Assembly: GCA_007124075.1 (NCBI GenBank)
Contig: SLFV01000113.1
Coordinates: 1 to 11,815 of the forward strand
Source: Roseimaritima sp.
Lineage (GTDB): Bacteria; Planctomycetota; Planctomycetia; Pirellulales; Pirellulaceae
Direction of reading: 5' to 3'
Length of the DNA stretch: 11,815 nucleotides
Part shown: piece after piece, positions 7,906-11,815 of the stretch
Numbering within the stretch: the first letter of the stretch is position 1
How the letters are laid out: the number at the start of each line of letters is the position of its first letter
Notes under the pieces: model-generated
Told to the model about the DNA's origin: nothing
What the model saw: only the letters and a program-made list of their open reading frames with translations
Databases searched by the model: none
Position numbers and translations under genes: made by a program

Positions 7906-8394
7906 TTACTGCGGCAGGTTACCCGTTTCCTCGATTTCCAAGGCGACGCTGCCTGTCAGCCGGGGGTGCTGCGGTGCGGGGTATTGAACATGCAGCCGCA
8001 GTGCATGTGCTTGCAGGCTTTTCGAATCGCGGAAGATTTGGGAAAGATCAAGCCGCAGCCGGGGTGGTGACGGCCCGCAAGCATCGGGATTCGGTGTGTC
8101 GCGAGAGTGGACGGCGTGCGCAGGGCCGCCGCCGGATTCCGCTGACCAAATCTCTGCACCATCGATCTCTACCGCTCGCAGGCATTCGACCTGGTCAATG
8201 ACCAGATGCACCTTCGTGAACCGGGAAAGTCCCGATGGAGTATTGAAGTTCCTGCCGAACCAAACATCGGACTGACAAATTTCCGCCGCCGTTGCACCGA
8301 AATTGATACGGACAGGAACGGAAGAGCCGTCAGCAACCGATGCGGCCCACCACCAGGGACCGCGCAAACGAATTACGTGGACGTTGTTAGACAC
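7906..8394 (-). CDS. Small protein, possible galactose-binding-like beta-sandwich domain
   Basis: 162 residues from GTG 8394. No ATG lies between this codon and the upstream in-frame stop, and GGGAGGG (8405-8411, minus strand) sits 10 bases before it, which supports the GTG start. There is no signal peptide or membrane segment. The sequence opens with VIRLRGPWWWAA, continues with VWFGRNFNTPSGLSRFTKV and HLVIDQVECLRAVEIDGAEI, and ends with LRLDLSQIFRDSKSLQ, ALRLHVQYP and SVALEIEE. This order of RLRGPW, a beta-strand with R-x-F-x-x-P, V-x-L-V-I-D, and a late DLS...L-x-V pair recalls the jelly-roll accessory domains of glycoside hydrolases and small conserved planctomycete proteins. That assignment is from pattern memory only. 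It lies 42 bases downstream of the giant repeat protein on the same strand and may be cotranscribed, though an unsignalled protein need not share its location. Confidence 0.75.
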   Translation of the reverse strand: MSNNVHVIRLRGPWWWAASVADGSSVPVRINFGATAAEICQSDVWFGRNFNTPSGLSRFTKVHLVIDQVECLRAVEIDGAEIWSAESGGGPAHAVHSRDTPNPDACGPSPPRLRLDLSQIFRDSKSLQAHALRLHVQYPAPQHPRLTGSVALEIEETGNLPQ

Positions 8395-8404
8395 GTCGCG
8401 ATAA

Positions 8405-8411
8405 CCCTCCC
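8405..8411 (-). promoter_or_regulatory. Shine-Dalgarno-like GGGAGGG deciding the GTG start
   Basis: On the minus strand GGGAGGG lies 10 bases before GTG 8394. It is the clearest purine-rich ribosome-binding candidate seen in the window and favours this GTG as the initiation codon of the 162-residue protein. Confidence 0.55.
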
Positions 8412-8415
8412 TGCT

Positions 8416-8425
8416 GGGTTAACCC
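8416..8425. other. Perfect 10-bp palindrome GGGTTAACCC between two co-directional genes
   Basis: GGGTTAACCC lies between the stop of the giant repeat gene (8437-8439) and the start of the small gene (8394). With no unpaired loop and no T-tract it is a poor intrinsic terminator. It could be a protein-binding half-site pair or chance. Confidence 0.5.
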
Positions 8426-8436
8426 CCGCGACAGAC

Positions 8437-11400
8437 CTACTGACGTTCCAACCGGGAAAGCAACTCATCGACGATCGCATGGTAACCAAACTCCTGCTCC
8501 AGCAATCCACTGGAGTTGTTGACGAAGTCCAAACTATCCCTGCCGCCGAAAAAGCGAACTCCGGTGCGACCATCCCTGTCGGGGACCAAAACGAATTGCG
8601 ATTGCGACAGTCTGGCGTAGCTGACGTCCCCCATTTCGTCGATGACGGTCAACAATGCAGCGTCGCGAGAATCATTTAGGGTGATAATCGCATATTCTAC
8701 ACCCTCAAAACCATCGTCGATGCGAACAAAGTCCATCACGCCATACGCGTCTAAAACCGCCATCCCGCCTCGCAGGCCATCATCCGAACTGCTGGCGGTC
8801 CCCGGATTGCTACGCAAAAAGCTGGATGATAGCAGATCGGCTACACTTCCCAGTCCATCACGCATACTGATGATTGAGAAATGATAGTCCGCCGCGTCTG
8901 CTCCGCCAGGCTGCGCGATTTCAATGGTGAATTGATTTTCGATGTCATCCAAATCACCCAACGTGCCAGGCGTATCAGGGCCGTCGATCAGACCGACTGA
9001 AGGATGCATCTGAACCACAAATCGTCCAGGAGGCACCTCTTCAAAGCGGAATTCTCCCGATGCTCGAGTGAAATCAGTGATCTCAATATCCACGCCCGAA
9101 GCGTTGTCGTCCGCTGGACTGGTCAGTGTCACACGGATACCGCTAACACCACGCTCCCCGGGGTCCTGAATACCATTGCGAACCGGGTTGGAAAGACTGT
9201 GAATGTCATCAAAAAAGACCGACCCGCGGATCACGCTGGGCTGGAATTCCTGCACATTGACGTTGACCGTGCCAACCGTTGTGTCGATCCCATCACTGAT
9301 CGTGTACTGAAACGAAGTCTCTCCGATAAAATCGGGCTCAGGCACAAACCGTACACTGCCATCGTCCAGCAGGGTCACCTGACCACGCGTGCCCATTACG
9401 GCGCTGGCCGAGACGATCGTTAGGGTCTGCTCCGGTTCTCCCGCGTCGTCATTGGCCAGCAACAACGAGGCGGGGTAGGTTGCCGGAATGTTCACAAATG
9501 CGACGACATTGTCTGCACCCGCAGTCGGCGGAATGTTGACCACGTTGATCGTCAGATTTGCGGCGGCCGTTTGCACCGGATCACCGTCGTCGCTGATCGT
9601 GTAGTCGATGACATCGGTGCCCCGAAAATTCAGCGGGGGGGTGTAGCGGATCATTCCGTTGTCCAGTACCGCAGTTCCGCCTTCCCGGGTTGTCTCCTGG
9701 ACTGCAGAAATGAACACCTCCTGCGAATCCTCTTCCCCGACGCCCGGACTGTCGTTTTCGAGCAATTCCGCAACTGAAATATCCAGTGGAATGTTGCTGG
9801 TTGTTTCACGAGCTGGATCAGGGCCAAAGATGGGCGGACGATTGATCGGATCGACCGTCAGGGTTACGGTCCCGGTTGCTGCTTGTTCGCTAGGCACCGT
9901 ACCCGTGGAATCTTCAACACGATAGGTAAAGATCACGTCGCCGTTGAAAAATGGCGGCAAAGTGACCTCCAAGAAATCATCTGTACGATCCTCGGGCGTG
10001 CCGTTGTCGTTGATCGTAATTTCCACCCCTGGCGCCGTCTGGATGATATCCACGATTCCGACTAACTGAATTTGCTGGCCCGCAGTCGGTCGGTCGTTGC
10101 CCAAGACGTCGATTCCAACAACTTGCTGTTCGATCGATTCCTGGGCGACTGTCTCATCGTTAACCGCCCGCGGACGAACACCTTCCAAAATGGTGATCGT
10201 GACTGTGGCCGAAGCCGTCAAACCGCCTTCGTCAGTGATTGTGTAACGGAACGAATCCGTGCCAGGTTCCGCAAGTCCTGGGTCGTAGATTACAGACAAC
10301 CCGTCTTCCGCAATTGAAACCGTACCAATCGTTCCGGCAGTATCCAATCCGGTGATCGTGATTGAGTCGATTTCGTCCTCCAATGGTCCAGGATCATCGT
10401 TCTCCAGCACGTCCAACCCAATTGGGCCAGATAATTCATCCAGCGTGAATGCATCATCACGCGCTCGGGGCGGATCATTGACCGCCGTCAGGTTGATCGT
10501 CACCGTCGCAGTGCTGTCGCCCTGGTCATTTTCAGCGGTGTACGTGAATGTGGCCACGTTGCCAAAGAGATTGGGATCCGCAGCGTTGTAGGTATAGGTC
10601 CCGTCGCCATTATCCACCAATGTCCCCTCGGAGGCCTCAGAAACAGTGATGATTGTGATGGGTGGTGTTCCCGTAACGTTCGCCAAAAGATCCGCGTTAC
10701 TGAAATTCAGCGGTTCCCCTTCGATGCCGGTCAGTGTGAAGTTGTTGGACGTGGGAGCGACCGGCAAATCACTAATCGCAACCGTCACCTCTGTCGACGC
10801 AGTCGCACCGTCGGAGTCCGCGATCGTGTAGGTGAACGTGTCGGTCATTGCGGGAGCAGCTGGCGCAATGTAAGTAATCGTCTGGTCGGCGTTCAAAACC
10901 GCATGGGGACCGGTGACCGACACAATCGTCAGGGTTTGGTCCTCATTGGGAGGTCCAGCGTCGTCATTAAACAGTAATTCTGCAGGCTGGATGGTCCGTT
11001 CCACACCCCGAGTCGCCTCGATGGAAACAGGCCGCGCGTTAGGGGGATCGTTTACCGGAACGACCGTAACATTCACGGTTCCGGTCGCAGTGACCTGCCC
11101 CATGGTCGCCGTGTACGTGAACGAATCCGGGCCAAAATAGTCAGGATCCGGGATATAGGTTGCGACCGAACCCGCTAAGGAAACCGAACCATGAGTGGGC
11201 TGGGTGAGCGCCGTGATCGAAATCGGCTGCCCCGTATTATTAATGTCTGACACCAGCGGCAGCAGGTTCAGCGTATTTCCGCCCGGCGGATCCAAGTCCT
11301 CGTTCAGGGTCATCGTACCCGTACCGGCGACCAAGCCTTCTGAAACATTAAAAACAACCAAACCGAAGCGATTATCCCCAGGAATCGCTGGGTCATCCTC

Positions 11401-11815
11401 CAACTGAATGCGGATGTCTTGCGCCGTCAATCGATCGTCTGGGTCACCCGGATACAGCAGGATCTCCGCATCGTCGATGCTGGGAGGAAACGAGTTGGGG
11501 GGACCAACCTGAATCACAAAGTCACTTACCTCTTGACGAAAACGCATCGGGATGCGGAATGCGTCAAAGGTCGTCAGGGGGTCGAAATTGGGAATTCCGT
11601 CGGGAAGAACCGCCCCCAACCCCCCTACGTCGTCAAATCCATCGGAGCCGAACGACCCCGAAGTAAACAGGTTGTAGAACGGTTGATTGTTGAAGGCTCG
11701 GCTGACTAAATCCAAATTGAAAGGGATCGCGTTCGAGTTCACGCTGCCATCAAGATTCAGGGCCGGAATCTCGATCGTCGAAACCGTCACCTCGGCCCCG
11801 GTGATCCCGCTGGCA
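8437..11815 (-). CDS. Giant cadherin-like repeat surface protein with SdrD B-like domain, 5' end beyond window
   Basis: The frame is open from the right edge to TAG at 8437-8439, giving 1125 visible residues; the GTG at 11790 is internal, not the true start. Coding order: a beta-rich region of about 170 residues that I cannot assign (11815-11311); seven cadherin-like/Big_9-type repeats of about 90-110 residues (11310-9241), with joints such as PVNDPP, AVNDPP and PINRPP, LLxNDDxG motifs, and FTYT or FQYTISD strands; an SdrD B-like domain (9234-8875) with RGSVFFDD, NGIQDPGERGVSGIRVTL and GEFRFEEVPPGRFVV; then about 145 C-terminal residues with no known anchor. NDxP and DxD motifs suggest calcium stabilisation. 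Such proteins are secreted or displayed on the surface, acting in adhesion or as structural stalks. No dockerin, PEP-CTERM or LPXTG signal is visible at the C-terminus. The signal peptide, if any, lies outside the window. Confidence 0.93.
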   Translation of the reverse strand, partial: ASGITGAEVTVSTIEIPALNLDGSVNSNAIPFNLDLVSRAFNNQPFYNLFTSGSFGSDGFDDVGGLGAVLPDGIPNFDPLTTFDAFRIPMRFRQEVSDFVIQVGPPNSFPPSIDDAEILLYPGDPDDRLTAQDIRIQLEDDPAIPGDNRFGLVVFNVSEGLVAGTGTMTLNEDLDPPGGNTLNLLPLVSDINNTGQPISITALTQPTHGSVSLAGSVATYIPDPDYFGPDSFTYTATMGQVTATGTVNVTVVPVNDPPNARPVSIEATRGVERTIQPAELLFNDDAGPPNEDQTLTIVSVTGPHAVLNADQTITYIAPAAPAMTDTFTYTIADSDGATASTEVTVAISDLPVAPTSNNFTLTGIEGEPLNFSNADLLANVTGTPPITIITVSEASEGTLVDNGDGTYTYNAADPNLFGNVATFTYTAENDQGDSTATVTINLTAVNDPPRARDDAFTLDELSGPIGLDVLENDDPGPLEDEIDSITITGLDTAGTIGTVSIAEDGLSVIYDPGLAEPGTDSFRYTITDEGGLTASATVTITILEGVRPRAVNDETVAQESIEQQVVGIDVLGNDRPTAGQQIQLVGIVDIIQTAPGVEITINDNGTPEDRTDDFLEVTLPPFFNGDVIFTYRVEDSTGTVPSEQAATGTVTLTVDPINRPPIFGPDPARETTSNIPLDISVAELLENDSPGVGEEDSQEVFISAVQETTREGGTAVLDNGMIRYTPPLNFRGTDVIDYTISDDGDPVQTAAANLTINVVNIPPTAGADNVVAFVNIPATYPASLLLANDDAGEPEQTLTIVSASAVMGTRGQVTLLDDGSVRFVPEPDFIGETSFQYTISDGIDTTVGTVNVNVQEFQPSVIRGSVFFDDIHSLSNPVRNGIQDPGERGVSGIRVTLTSPADDNASGVDIEITDFTRASGEFRFEEVPPGRFVVQMHPSVGLIDGPDTPGTLGDLDDIENQFTIEIAQPGGADAADYHFSIISMRDGLGSVADLLSSSFLRSNPGTASSSDDGLRGGMAVLDAYGVMDFVRIDDGFEGVEYAIITLNDSRDAALLTVIDEMGDVSYARLSQSQFVLVPDRDGRTGVRFFGGRDSLDFVNNSSGLLEQEFGYHAIVDELLSRLERQ
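8875..9234 (-). other. SdrD B-like (Cna-B-type) domain within the repeat protein
   Basis: This segment follows the last cadherin-like repeat and matches the SdrD B pattern. It runs from I-x-G-x-V-F-x-D through NGIQDPGERGVSG and an R-V-T-L strand to TDFTRASGEFRFEEVPPGRF and a closing beta-strand YHFSI. In related proteins this fold binds calcium and forms a rigid stalk. The insertion GLIDGPDTPGTLGDLDDIENQ is typical of the planctomycete versions that I recall. Confidence 0.8.
9241..11310 (-). repeat. Seven tandem cadherin-like protein repeats
   Basis: Approximate repeat limits on the minus strand are 11310-11050, 11040-10756, 10752-10477, 10467-10171, 10170-9844, 9831-9535 and 9525-9241. Each tends to carry LLxNDDxG near the start, a middle strand of the form ITY or VRF followed by P, and a G-x-D-x-F-x-Y-T-I-x-D strand near the end. 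The copies are well diverged, so the array is old rather than freshly expanded. The fifth is longest and contains an Asp-rich insertion, INDNGTPEDRTDDF. Confidence 0.88.

Noticed and set aside
8206..8679. Plus-strand 157-residue open frame spanning the small-gene/repeat-gene junction
   Set aside because: It is antisense to two supported genes and has no domain character.
9241..11310. CRISPR array or DNA satellite suggested by regular periodic motifs
   Set aside because: The periodicity is about 300 bases, in frame, with diverged DNA; it reflects protein repeats rather than DNA repeats with spacers.
11788..11790. GTG at 11790 as the start of the repeat protein
   Set aside because: The same frame stays open to the right edge with plausible coding sequence, and no signal peptide follows this codon.

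Overview
The window is most likely from a planctomycete, probably of the Pirellulaceae (Rhodopirellula-like). The main evidence is a three-gene block with DUF1549/DUF1553, pre-peptidase C-terminal (PPC) and DUF1501 proteins, a set expanded almost only in that phylum. A large exported protein of tandem cadherin-like repeats with an SdrD B-like domain, moderate-high GC and weak Shine-Dalgarno signals fit the same picture. Genus-level assignment is not possible from the sequence alone.

Layout from left to right. (1) Positions 1-1360, minus strand: the N-terminal 453 residues of a membrane-anchored diguanylate cyclase (GGEEF), running off the left edge. (2) Positions 1361-1760: a divergent intergenic region with a short tandem duplication and one plausible sigma70-type promoter facing right. 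(3) Positions 1761-7863, plus strand: an apparent operon encoding a Sec-exported DUF1549/DUF1553 protein with an N-terminal cytochrome-like motif and a Big_2 domain, a Sec-exported beta-sandwich/PPC protein with a coiled-coil tail, and a Tat-exported DUF1501 protein. The last two genes overlap as ATGA. (4) A 42-nt convergent gap. (5) Positions 7906-11815, minus strand: a small protein that may be a galactose-binding-like fold, preceded by a giant repeat protein whose 5' end lies beyond the right edge.

The three operon proteins are all predicted to leave the cytoplasm and probably act together at the periplasm or cell surface. The family functions are not established. The CxxCH motif, the cytochrome-like N-terminus and the alkaline-phosphatase-superfamily DUF1501 partner suggest a redox or hydrolytic assembly, possibly linked to polymer breakdown; that is inference. 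The repeat protein looks like a secreted or surface adhesin or structural protein. The diguanylate cyclase may be unrelated to its neighbours, although c-di-GMP commonly controls surface attachment. No RNA genes, insertion sequences or CRISPR arrays were seen.
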